Source: Psychroserpens sp. Hel_I_66 (lineage in GTDB: Bacteria; Bacteroidota; Bacteroidia; Flavobacteriales; Flavobacteriaceae). From it: a stretch of DNA of 64,000 nt. Within the stretch, counting starts at the first letter, position 1. Each line of letters opens with the position of its first letter. Below, piece after piece: positions 27,532-35,715 of the stretch. The stretch is from the NCBI RefSeq assembly GCF_000799465.1, contig NZ_JUGU01000001.1, positions 1,364,001-1,428,000 of the forward strand, written 5' to 3'. A program made the position numbers and the translations under genes. The notes under the pieces are model-generated. The model was not told the DNA's origin. It ran no database searches and was given only the letters and a program-made list of their open reading frames with translations.

Positions 27532-28278
27532 ATGAAAACAGTAATGATTTTAGGAGGTACGAAAGGTGTTGGTAATGAAATACTAAAATCTTGTTTAAAA
27601 AAAGGCTACAATGTCGCATTTTCTGGAAGAGACCAAACTCAAGGCCATAAGATCATAGAAGATTTACAAAGCAAAGATCAACTTTATTTTCATGAAATTG
27701 ATCTCAACTCTATAAATGAGATTGAAAATTTCCATACAAAAACTATTGAGAAATTTGGAAATATCGATGCTTTAGTTATCTATGCTGGCATAACTCCAGT
27801 GTCTTCTCTAACTAACACGGAAGAAGAGATTTACGACCAAGTATTTAATGTTAACCTTAAAGCTCCTTATTTTTTAATAAAGCATGTTTTAAAATCTATG
27901 GTAGAAGAAAATAGAGGCTCAATTATTTTCTTTGGTTCTGCTCATATGGATTATGGTCAAGAAGACAGAACTGCCTATGCACTAACAAAAAGTGCTCTCT
28001 ATACATTGTCAAATCACATTGCTCATCATTATGCCAAATATGGTGTTAGATCAAATTATGTTGTGATGGGATGGACCAATACCGAAGGTGAAGTAGATTT
28101 AAGAGCGAGTGAAGGCATTAGTGAGCAAGCATTAAAAAATAAAGCTAAGGACATTATCCCAATGGGTCGTATGCTTAATCGTTTTGATCCCGTTCCTGCT
28201 GTTATGCATTTTATCTCAGATGAATCTGCTATGACAACTGGTTCTTTAATAAGAATTACTGGAGGGGAATACATCTAA
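27532..28278 (+). CDS. SDR-family oxidoreductase
   Basis: A 248-residue classical short-chain dehydrogenase. The nucleotide-binding motif is ILGGTKGVGNEILKSC; LVIYAGITPV replaces the usual NNAG; the catalytic Ser lies in IIFFGSAHMDYGQ and the Tyr/Lys in YALTKSALY; the C-terminus has GSLIRITGGEYI. Substrate unknown. First of four closely packed plus-strand genes with six-base spacing to the next, so probably part of a sugar or surface-molecule pathway. Confidence 0.88.
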   Translation: MKTVMILGGTKGVGNEILKSCLKKGYNVAFSGRDQTQGHKIIEDLQSKDQLYFHEIDLNSINEIENFHTKTIEKFGNIDALVIYAGITPVSSLTNTEEEIYDQVFNVNLKAPYFLIKHVLKSMVEENRGSIIFFGSAHMDYGQEDRTAYALTKSALYTLSNHIAHHYAKYGVRSNYVVMGWTNTEGEVDLRASEGISEQALKNKAKDIIPMGRMLNRFDPVPAVMHFISDESAMTTGSLIRITGGEYI

Positions 28279-28284
28279 AGATTT

Positions 28285-29103
28285 ATGAAACAACATTTGG
28301 TTTTTTATTCAAACTCTGAACTTCTCGAAGGACCTATATTTGATAAAGACAACAATCTCCTGTATTTTGTATCTATTTTAGAGGGTTTAGTGTATTGTTA
28401 TAATCCTGAAAGTAAACAAATATTAAGTGTAAAATTAGATTCTCCCGTAGGCTCAGTTTTTATAAAAAGTCATAAAAAAATATTGGCAGCTGCTAAAAAT
28501 GGTTTTTTTGAAATTGATTTTAATACCTTAAAAACTAAGTTAGCATTTAAAATAGAGATAGAAGATAATGTAAGATTCAATGACGGAATTAAAGATCCTA
28601 TTGGGCGTATAATAGTTGGTACGATGGGATTTCCGAAGATAAAAGAAAATATAGGACAGGTTTTCTCATATCATAAAGGCGATTATAAAACGATTATAAA
28701 AGACACCACAATCTCAAACGGATTAACTTTTTCATTAGATAACAAATTTCTATATTTCATTGATACTCTAACAAATAAAGTTGCAAAATACCGCTATGAT
28801 TTAAACACTGGAAATGTAGAATTTAGTTCCTATATAATTGAATTTAAAGGCTCTAGCAATCCAGACGGTATGTGTATAGATAAAAATGGTATGCTCTGGA
28901 TTGCCGAATGGAACGGTGAGTGCATATCTCAATGGAATCCTGAAAATGGAAAACGTATTAAAAAAATAAATCTGCCTTGTACTAATGTGACATCATGTTG
29001 TTTTGATAATCACTCTAACTTATATGTTACAACTGCGAAAAGTGACAATAAAAGTGATATTTTTGGTGGTGGATTATTTTATATTGAGTTAAATACAATT
29101 TAA
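28285..29103 (+). CDS. SMP-30/gluconolactonase-like beta-propeller
   Basis: A 272-residue SMP-30/LRE-like six-bladed propeller. Landmarks: LLEGPIFDKDNNLLYFVSIL with the metal-binding Glu, VRFNDGIKDPIGRIIVGTMG, ISNGLTFSLDNKFLYFIDTL and NPDGMCIDKNGMLWIAEWNG with the Asp. These enzymes are usually metal-dependent lactonases acting on sugar lactones. Next to an SDR it could open the lactone that the SDR makes (inference). It ends four bases before the GT2 gene. Confidence 0.85.
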   Translation: MKQHLVFYSNSELLEGPIFDKDNNLLYFVSILEGLVYCYNPESKQILSVKLDSPVGSVFIKSHKKILAAAKNGFFEIDFNTLKTKLAFKIEIEDNVRFNDGIKDPIGRIIVGTMGFPKIKENIGQVFSYHKGDYKTIIKDTTISNGLTFSLDNKFLYFIDTLTNKVAKYRYDLNTGNVEFSSYIIEFKGSSNPDGMCIDKNGMLWIAEWNGECISQWNPENGKRIKKINLPCTNVTSCCFDNHSNLYVTTAKSDNKSDIFGGGLFYIELNTI

Positions 29104-29107
29104 TTAA

Positions 29108-30349
29108 ATGAATAACATTAAAATTAGTGTCATTGTTCCTGTTTTTCGAATTGAAAAATACTTACCCACTTGTGTGGTTAGTCTTTTGGAACAATCTTTT
29201 CACGATTTTGAACTCATTCTTGTTGACGACGGAAGCCAAGATAGTTCTCCCCAAATTTGTGATGATTTCGCAAAAAAAGATAGCAGAATCCAAGTCATTC
29301 ATAAAGAAAATGGAGGATTATTAAGCGCCAGAAAAGAAGGATTGAAGAATGCTTCAGGAAAATATATTGCTTTTGTAGATGGAGATGATTGGGTAGATAA
29401 ATACTATTTAGACACCCTCTTTAAACTTGCAGAAGCCAATGATGCAGATTTAGTTGAAACTGGCCACTTTAGAGAGTTTGACGGAAAAATAGAAACCATC
29501 AAACCTAAATTAGCTGGTGTTTATAATGCTAAAGATATCGCAACTGAAATCATGCCTAAGGCCATCTATAATGGTGACTTTTGCGAGCATGGTATATCAA
29601 CATATGTATGGAACAAACTTTTTAAAAGAGAGTTATTAGAATTAATTCTTTTTGATGTGCCAAATGATATTGTAATGGGAGAAGATGCTGCTATTACCTA
29701 TTCCTATTTAGCCATCTCAAAAGGACTTGTAATAAGTAAAATCCCATTATATTATTACAGACAAAGATTTGATTCCATCGTAAAGTCAATAGAAGACCCA
29801 CAAACAGAATTCTACAGACTAGGTTTACTAATGAGCTTTTTAAAAACGAAACTTAGCCATATTCTAGATTCAGAGATCCTTAATAATCAAATCAAATTAT
29901 ACCTCTATTCTCAAATATTAGTAAGATGTGGCGGAATTATACTCAACGACGAGGGAGACATTATTTTCAATCCCTTTGTTAAAGCTAAAAGACATTCTAA
30001 AATCGTGGTATATAGTTCTGGTTCTTTTGGACAACACATTTTATCCACAAATAAAAAAACAGATTTTTTTGAAATCGTAAAATGGATAGACCTTGATTTT
30101 CATAAGCTCAATATAAATGGAAACTCCGTACAGCCTATTAGTTCTATTAAAAACGATGAGTTTGATTTTTTAATAATAGCAACCATAAACCCTTCAATTT
30201 ACAATGCTATAAAAATTGAATTGGGATTAATGGGAATCAATAATTCTAAAGTTTTGAAGATCAACACAAACGAAATCGACATTGATACACTTTTAGCTGA
30301 AATTGGATTTAATAAAGATTTCGAATTTAAAAAAAATGCTACTATATAA
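29108..30349 (+). CDS. GT2 glycosyltransferase fused to a Rossmann-like domain
   Basis: A 413-residue protein. Residues 1 to about 230 are a GT-A family 2 transferase with SVIVPVFRIEKYLPTCVVSLLEQSF-type start, ELILVDDGSQDSSPQICDDF, and the metal-binding YIAFVDGDDWVDKYYLDTLF. After a helical linker, residues about 295-395 form a Rossmann-like unit (KIVVYSSGSFGQHILSTN, then VKWIDLDFHK, then FDFLIIATINPSIYNAI). GT2-Rossmann fusions are seen in polysaccharide clusters. The target is unknown. No TTCCGAAG octamer occurs in this gene or the next. Confidence 0.86.
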   Translation: MNNIKISVIVPVFRIEKYLPTCVVSLLEQSFHDFELILVDDGSQDSSPQICDDFAKKDSRIQVIHKENGGLLSARKEGLKNASGKYIAFVDGDDWVDKYYLDTLFKLAEANDADLVETGHFREFDGKIETIKPKLAGVYNAKDIATEIMPKAIYNGDFCEHGISTYVWNKLFKRELLELILFDVPNDIVMGEDAAITYSYLAISKGLVISKIPLYYYRQRFDSIVKSIEDPQTEFYRLGLLMSFLKTKLSHILDSEILNNQIKLYLYSQILVRCGGIILNDEGDIIFNPFVKAKRHSKIVVYSSGSFGQHILSTNKKTDFFEIVKWIDLDFHKLNINGNSVQPISSIKNDEFDFLIIATINPSIYNAIKIELGLMGINNSKVLKINTNEIDIDTLLAEIGFNKDFEFKKNATI

Positions 30350-30380
30350 AATATTTGCAATCAATCATTTAGGTTAAAAT

Positions 30381-31661
30381 ATGACAAAAAAACTTATTAT
30401 TCTTGGCGGAAACCCAGAAACAGCGATTTTGGTAAAAACAGCGATGTCAATGGGAATATATATAATTGTCGTTGATCCTAATCCGCTTTCTCCTGCAAAA
30501 CAAATTGCAGACGAAAGTTATGACATAGAAGTTTTCAATGTAGACGAAGTCGTTAATTTAGCAAAAAGACTTAAAGTTGATGGTGTTTTGGTTGGCGTTG
30601 CCGATATATTGGTCGCACCTTACAAAAAAATATGTGAAAAGTTAAATTTTCATTGCTATGTCACAGAAGAAGCTGTTGATGCATTTTGTAGCAAGGATGG
30701 TTTTAAAAGATATTGTATAGTACATAATATTCAGGATATACCAGGAATTTACATAAGTGAGACAGAAAGTATTGAGAATACTCAACAAATGAAATTCCCA
30801 GTAATGATTAAGCCTGTTGATAATGGTGGTGGTGTTGGCATGAAGATTTGCAGAGACGAAGATGATTATAAAAACTCAGTTAAAACTGCTTTAAAATTCT
30901 CTAAAAAAGGAGTGGTGTTAGTAGAGAGATATATGGATTGTGATGACATGGCTGCTTATTATACCTTTAAGGATGGCAAAGCTTACCTATCTGCAATTTC
31001 AGATCGATTTACAACTAAAAAACAAGGTGACTCAAGTCCCGTTTGCATTGGAGCTATATTTCCATCTAAATATACCGAGCAATTTGTAAAAGAGGTCAAC
31101 CCTAAATTAACCAAGTTTTTTGAATCTTTAGATGTCCAAAACGGTGTATTAAATCTTCAGTTCTTTGTTGAAGATGGTGTCTTTTATGCTTACGATCCAG
31201 GTTTTAGGTTACAAGGTGAAGCACCTCACCTACCCATTGCTCACATTAATGGTTTTGACCACAGAGAAATGCTCGTCAATTTTGCACTTACCGGTAATTT
31301 TGGTGGTGATGATTTTGTAACTAAAAATGACTTTAGATTTAAAGGAAAAATCGCCTGTACCATTTGGGTGCTATTAAAAGGCGGAGAAATAGATGCAATT
31401 AAAGGTTTAGAGCAAATTCAAAATGATGACAATGTTATTTTTGTACTAGACAGATTTAAAACTGGTGATATTGTTACTGCTGAAATGTTAGGCACCGAAA
31501 AACAAGTCTTCTCAAGAATATACCTCGTTGCAGACAACATAACAGACATCAATAAAAAAATTGTTGAATTTAGGAATCTACTAAAGATTACAGATGACAA
31601 AGGACAGGATATGATCCTTCAATGGATGGATACTTTTGATGAAGCGGATTATAGAAAGTAA
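30381..31661 (+). CDS. ATP-grasp enzyme (carboxylate-amine ligase-like)
   Basis: A 426-residue ATP-grasp protein. The N-terminal pre-ATP-grasp domain is a Rossmann-like fold (LIILGGNPETAILVKTAMSMG). The ATP-grasp core has FPVMIKPVDNGGGVGMKICR (nucleotide-clamping strand and glycine loop), VLVERYMDCDDMAAYY, and NLQFFVEDGVFYAYDPGFRLQG (metal-binding region). It resembles carbamoyl-phosphate synthase-like or PurK-like ligases used in peptide or polymer modification. Last gene of the four-gene cassette; convergent with yifB. Confidence 0.85.
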   Translation: MTKKLIILGGNPETAILVKTAMSMGIYIIVVDPNPLSPAKQIADESYDIEVFNVDEVVNLAKRLKVDGVLVGVADILVAPYKKICEKLNFHCYVTEEAVDAFCSKDGFKRYCIVHNIQDIPGIYISETESIENTQQMKFPVMIKPVDNGGGVGMKICRDEDDYKNSVKTALKFSKKGVVLVERYMDCDDMAAYYTFKDGKAYLSAISDRFTTKKQGDSSPVCIGAIFPSKYTEQFVKEVNPKLTKFFESLDVQNGVLNLQFFVEDGVFYAYDPGFRLQGEAPHLPIAHINGFDHREMLVNFALTGNFGGDDFVTKNDFRFKGKIACTIWVLLKGGEIDAIKGLEQIQNDDNVIFVLDRFKTGDIVTAEMLGTEKQVFSRIYLVADNITDINKKIVEFRNLLKITDDKGQDMILQWMDTFDEADYRK

Positions 31662-31711
31662 TTAAAAATCTATTCTCTTTTATCAGGGTTTCCTCCCCTC
31701 GCAGGAATTTA

Positions 31712-33250
31712 TTACCCCAACCAACCCTCACGATCCATACTTCTATATTGTATAGCTTCGGAAATATGAGAACCATTAATATCATCTGCTGCTTCAAGAT
31801 CTGCAATAGTTCGTGATACTTTCAAAATTCTATCATAGGCTCTTGCAGACAAATTTAAACGCTCCATCGCAGTTTTTAAAAGCTGCATCGACGCATCATC
31901 CAATTTACAGTGTTGTCTTAAAAATTTTGTATTCATTTGGGCATTGTAATGCACTTTATCAGATTCTTTAAAACGTTGTGTTTGAATTTCCCGAGCTGCA
32001 GTAACACGTTTTCTTATTTCTACTGAAGTTTCTCCTTTACGTTCATCTGCCAGTTTATCAAAAGGTACGGGCGTGACTTCTATATGAATATCAATACGGT
32101 CCAATAATGGTCCAGAGATTTTACTCAAGTACCGTTGCATTTCCGCAGGTGAAGAGGTTACAGGTGCATTGGGATCATTAAAATAACCTCCAGGACTAGG
32201 GTTCATACTCGCCACCAACATAAACGATGATGGATACGTCACTGTAAATTTTGCCCTAGAAATCGTGACTTCACGGTCTTCCAAAGGTTGACGCATCACT
32301 TCTAAAACTTCGCGTTTAAATTCTGGGAGTTCATCCAAGAACAAAACTCCGTTATGGGATAATGAGATTTCTCCTGGTTGCGGATAGCTTCCACCACCTA
32401 CTAGTGCCACATTGGATATCGTATGATGCGGACTCCTAAACGGTCTTTGCGCCATCAAACCCGTATGTTCCTTAACACGACCAACAACCGAATGTATTTT
32501 GGTCGTCTCCAAAGCCTCATGCAAGGTCATTGGTGGCAAAATACTTGGCAATCGTTTGGCAAGCATCGTTTTTCCTGCTCCTGGTGGACCAATCAAAATA
32601 ATATTATGTCCGCCAGCTGCTGCAATTTCCATACAACGTTTGATACTTTCCTGTCCTTTGACATCGCTAAAATCGAATTCTGGGAAATCCAGATTCTTAT
32701 AAAATTCTTCTCTTGTATTTATAATAGTTTGCTCTAAAGGCTCTCCTAAATCAAAAAATTTGATGACTTGCTCAATATTGTCAACTCCAAAAACTTCCAA
32801 TCCATCAACGATTGCTGCTTCTTTTGCATTTTGCTTCGGAAGGATAAATCCTTTAAAACCTTCTTCCCTAGCCTTTACTGCAATGGGAAGGGCTCCTCTT
32901 ATAGGTTGCAAATTTCCGTCGAGTGATAACTCACCCATGATGAGATATTTATCAATATCGTCGCCTTTAATTTGATTTGTAGCCACCAAAATACCGATGG
33001 CCAACGTGAGGTCGTAAGACGACCCTTCTTTACGTAAATCGGCAGGCGACATGTTGATAATAATCTTTTTTCCGGGAATTTTATAACCGTTATTTTGAAG
33101 TGCAGCAGCAATTCTAAAATTACTCTCCTTTATCGCGTTATCTGGAAGACCTACGAGATGATAACCGATTCCACTATCGACATTGACCTCAACTGTAATC
33201 GTTGTAGCCTCAACGCCAAATACAGCGCTTCCAAAAACTTTTTTGAGCAT
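31712..33250 (-). CDS. YifB/ComM family Mg-chelatase-like AAA+ ATPase
   Basis: A 512-residue AAA+ protein: N-terminal ChlI-like region ([25 protein letters not shown]), AAA+ core with Walker [17 protein letters not shown], Walker [20 protein letters not shown] and [14 protein letters not shown], then the C-terminal Mg_chelatase_C helices ([22 protein letters not shown]). ComM is the branch-migration helicase of natural transformation in proteobacteria; many non-competent bacteria also keep it. Its presence is relevant to the uptake-signal hypothesis for TTCCGAAG but does not prove competence. Confidence 0.94.
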   Translation of the reverse strand: MLKKVFGSAVFGVEATTITVEVNVDSGIGYHLVGLPDNAIKESNFRIAAALQNNGYKIPGKKIIINMSPADLRKEGSSYDLTLAIGILVATNQIKGDDIDKYLIMGELSLDGNLQPIRGALPIAVKAREEGFKGFILPKQNAKEAAIVDGLEVFGVDNIEQVIKFFDLGEPLEQTIINTREEFYKNLDFPEFDFSDVKGQESIKRCMEIAAAGGHNIILIGPPGAGKTMLAKRLPSILPPMTLHEALETTKIHSVVGRVKEHTGLMAQRPFRSPHHTISNVALVGGGSYPQPGEISLSHNGVLFLDELPEFKREVLEVMRQPLEDREVTISRAKFTVTYPSSFMLVASMNPSPGGYFNDPNAPVTSSPAEMQRYLSKISGPLLDRIDIHIEVTPVPFDKLADERKGETSVEIRKRVTAAREIQTQRFKESDKVHYNAQMNTKFLRQHCKLDDASMQLLKTAMERLNLSARAYDRILKVSRTIADLEAADDINGSHISEAIQYRSMDREGWLG

Positions 33251-33314
33251 AATCAGTTGGTTTGCTTAAATGTAGGAATTTTGATTGAACTAATTAGTTT
33301 TTGCCCAAATTTCT

Positions 33315-34469
33315 TTAGTTGCTGGAATTCAATCCAACCGAACCACCAAAATCAATTCCCCATTGTACGCCAAAAAGGGCTACTGTTTCTCCATCGCTTT
33401 TAAAGTTTTTTCCAAAACCTCCATTTAGTGTAAAGGCGTTATTTATTTTATACCTAATTGAGCCTATGGAGCGTTCTTCATTTTCATTATTAATATCTCT
33501 GGTAATATACTCGTAAGCAAAAGAGAGATTGTCGAGTTCAAATTCTAGTTTTGCACCATAATCTATAGCATCTTCAATTAATAAATCTCCAGAGTCTGGG
33601 TTGATGTTGAGGCCATCACGTAAATATCTAAATACACCATAAAAATGAATATGGCTATTGTCTCCAATAGTGGGTGTATAGAACGCCAAATCTCCAGATG
33701 CCCAAACACCCAATCGACCAAAAGCATCGTCTAAATCCTGACTTTCGTCACCCATAAAATGACTATAGGCCACAGCAACATCAAGTGCAAACAATGGTTT
33801 CTGGTTGAGTGTTTTTTCAAAATCGTCAACTATCGTATTGTAAGTATCGAGATTTGTAATCGCTGTATTTTTTTCCGAAGCACTTAAACTTGGATTTGCA
33901 AAAATAGTAATTACCTCTGGGCTTGACATAAATTGATTGTAAGTAGAATATTGCGAAATGACAGCCTCACGCTGTGTTTTGGTTTTAAAAGAAAGTAATC
34001 GTGTTCTCGCTCCAACAGACACAAACGATTGCGGATTTTCAAACACATTAAAATTACCGTTCATTAAGGCCAGAGATACCGATGCTCGCTTCCAGGCATC
34101 ACCAAAAACATTATATCGCGTATAATCTTCAGGATTTAGATTATTTCCATTTGTTGTTTCTGGCTTAAGATTGTTATACTTAAAAAAATTCATGTTTTCC
34201 CGTTTCACATACCAATACGGTTGAAACTCTACTGCGTAATTATTGTTAGAAAGACCATTGGAGCTGTCTCCAGAAAATGCACTAATCGTTTGTATTGAAA
34301 ATGCCTGGATATTCTCTGGAACAATAATATTTGAAGGTGTCAAATCCATCAACACAAATGCTGGAGAGCTTGGTGGCGCTATATTTTTTAATGCTACAGT
34401 TGGGTTTGGGGCTGATTGCGAAAAACCAAGTGAAGTCATTAAAAACGTAAAAAAAACTAAGTGCTTCAT
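33315..34469 (-). CDS. Predicted outer-membrane beta-barrel protein
   Basis: A 384-residue exported protein (signal MKHLVFFTFLMTSLGFSQS). The rest is a series of alternating amphipathic strands with aromatic ends, such as YAVEFQPYWYVKRENMNFF, ASVSLALMNGNFN, LSFAYEYITRDIN and GSIRYKINNAFTLNGGFGKNF, and it ends in a strand-like VQWGIDFGGSVGL. This fits an outer-membrane barrel of unknown function. Last gene of a four-gene minus-strand operon with the patatin-like and M15-like proteins, ending five bases after the small gene upstream begins its tail. Confidence 0.7.
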   Translation of the reverse strand: MKHLVFFTFLMTSLGFSQSAPNPTVALKNIAPPSSPAFVLMDLTPSNIIVPENIQAFSIQTISAFSGDSSNGLSNNNYAVEFQPYWYVKRENMNFFKYNNLKPETTNGNNLNPEDYTRYNVFGDAWKRASVSLALMNGNFNVFENPQSFVSVGARTRLLSFKTKTQREAVISQYSTYNQFMSSPEVITIFANPSLSASEKNTAITNLDTYNTIVDDFEKTLNQKPLFALDVAVAYSHFMGDESQDLDDAFGRLGVWASGDLAFYTPTIGDNSHIHFYGVFRYLRDGLNINPDSGDLLIEDAIDYGAKLEFELDNLSFAYEYITRDINNENEERSIGSIRYKINNAFTLNGGFGKNFKSDGETVALFGVQWGIDFGGSVGLNSSN

Positions 34470-34473
34470 AATG

Positions 34474-34875
34474 TTATGTGAATTTTAATTCGCTTTCAAG
34501 AATACATGATTTATTTTCAAAAAAGGCACTAACTTTTACGCTCATCTCAAAAGCGCCTTCCTCGCCTCCATTAACGCTAGCCACGTAAGAATCTTCAATT
34601 TGCATTACCGCTAGATTAAATGTTTCCTCATTTGGAAACGGATTAAAAAACCTGCAAAAAGTCAACACCCTAAAAATCTTTGATTGCACTTCATTACCTC
34701 CATCCAACTGCTTCCAACCGGTTTTTTGCGTGGGATCAAATGGTGCAATTGTAGCATAAGGTACTTGATCATCTATGGAGTGGTATAAAAATGCGTAGCT
34801 TATAGGGATAGATTCCGTAGCAATAGCAACCTTTAATTTTATGGGCTTATTTGTGCCTACTTCGTATGTTTCCAT
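34474..34875 (-). CDS. Hypothetical beta-rich protein, 133 residues
   Basis: Not recognised. The protein has no signal peptide and is composed mainly of predicted strands (KPIKLKVAIATESIPISYAF, SKIFRVLTFCRFFNP, AFEMSVKVSAFF), an Ig-like or jelly-roll pattern. It lies ten bases after the M15-like peptidase gene and four before the outer-membrane protein gene, so it belongs to the same operon. It may bind one of those partners (inference). Confidence 0.6.
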   Translation of the reverse strand: METYEVGTNKPIKLKVAIATESIPISYAFLYHSIDDQVPYATIAPFDPTQKTGWKQLDGGNEVQSKIFRVLTFCRFFNPFPNEETFNLAVMQIEDSYVASVNGGEEGAFEMSVKVSAFFENKSCILESELKFT

Positions 34876-34885
34876 AATTTGTGTT

Positions 34886-35710
34886 TTAAGAATTTAATAC
34901 ATCATCTATAACCGAATCCAGATCGTGATGATGTGAAATCCCACTCAACCATCTTGACGTATCATCATAATCAACAAACGTATTGAGCGCCTCCCTTACC
35001 ATATGTCTATTTGTTGTTGGCAATTGATTGACAACGGTTTGCAGATTTTCTAATAATTGTAATGGTGTTATTTTTTCTTCGGAAAGTTTAAAAGCCACCT
35101 TACCTGTGAGATCCAAGAACTTTAGATAATTCACTTTCGTGGTTATTGGTGTGTTAATATTGAGCCTGTCAAATACATCTTTAGTATGACCTCTGGTTTG
35201 TGGTCCTGAAAGTCCGTCAATAATAACTGGTTTTCCGTAGATATATTTCAAAACCATTTGAAGATAAAGCGTTTCAGATTTTGACGATTCTTGATAATCG
35301 ACCGCAACACTTGTATCGACATGCCAATGGTCTTCATGATTGGTGTAATAATAGTTGAGCACGATCCCGAAGTGCTTCCGAAGAAAAGATTCTATACCCA
35401 AATACAGTTCTTTGTGATGAATAAAATTATTGGTAATCAATGTTTTATCTTTCCAAAAAATAGCGTCGAGATCAAAAGCGGTTCCGTGACCATGTTGTCC
35501 TGGCTTATCTACAAAAATTCCTGCGGTAGTAATGACTTCTGGTTTTCCTAGAGGACAATTTGAAAACACCTCATCAAGAGCTTCTTTTAATACATTAAAA
35601 AAATTGGTGTCTATAGAAAAGTTGCGTTGCTCTCCTCGCGTTCCATAAGGATGGTTTACTAATCTTGCGTAATGTAATGGAATTTGGTTGATGGAGTTAA
35701 TGGATTTCAT
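34886..35710 (-). CDS. M15/extensin-like peptidase with peptidoglycan-binding tail
   Basis: A 274-residue protein. The N-terminal 165 residues show a LAS/M15-type metal site: GQHGHGTAFDLDAIF (His and Asp ligands) and, about 60 residues on, HEDHWHVDTSV (H-x-H with Glu/Asp). The following region (LQMVLKYIYGKPVIIDGLSG, then PQTRGHTKDVFDRL) matches a peptidoglycan-binding type 1 domain. This predicts a cell-wall carboxypeptidase or endopeptidase, although no signal peptide is present at the chosen start, so export is unexplained; a toxin- or phage-like use is the alternative. Five bases separate it from the patatin-like gene. Confidence 0.68.
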   Translation of the reverse strand: MKSINSINQIPLHYARLVNHPYGTRGEQRNFSIDTNFFNVLKEALDEVFSNCPLGKPEVITTAGIFVDKPGQHGHGTAFDLDAIFWKDKTLITNNFIHHKELYLGIESFLRKHFGIVLNYYYTNHEDHWHVDTSVAVDYQESSKSETLYLQMVLKYIYGKPVIIDGLSGPQTRGHTKDVFDRLNINTPITTKVNYLKFLDLTGKVAFKLSEEKITPLQLLENLQTVVNQLPTTNRHMVREALNTFVDYDDTSRWLSGISHHHDLDSVIDDVLNS

Positions 35711-35715
35711 AATGA

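Noticed and set aside
31662..31711. Terminator between the ATP-grasp gene and yifB
   Set aside because: No stem with a T-run could be drawn in this convergent 50-base gap.
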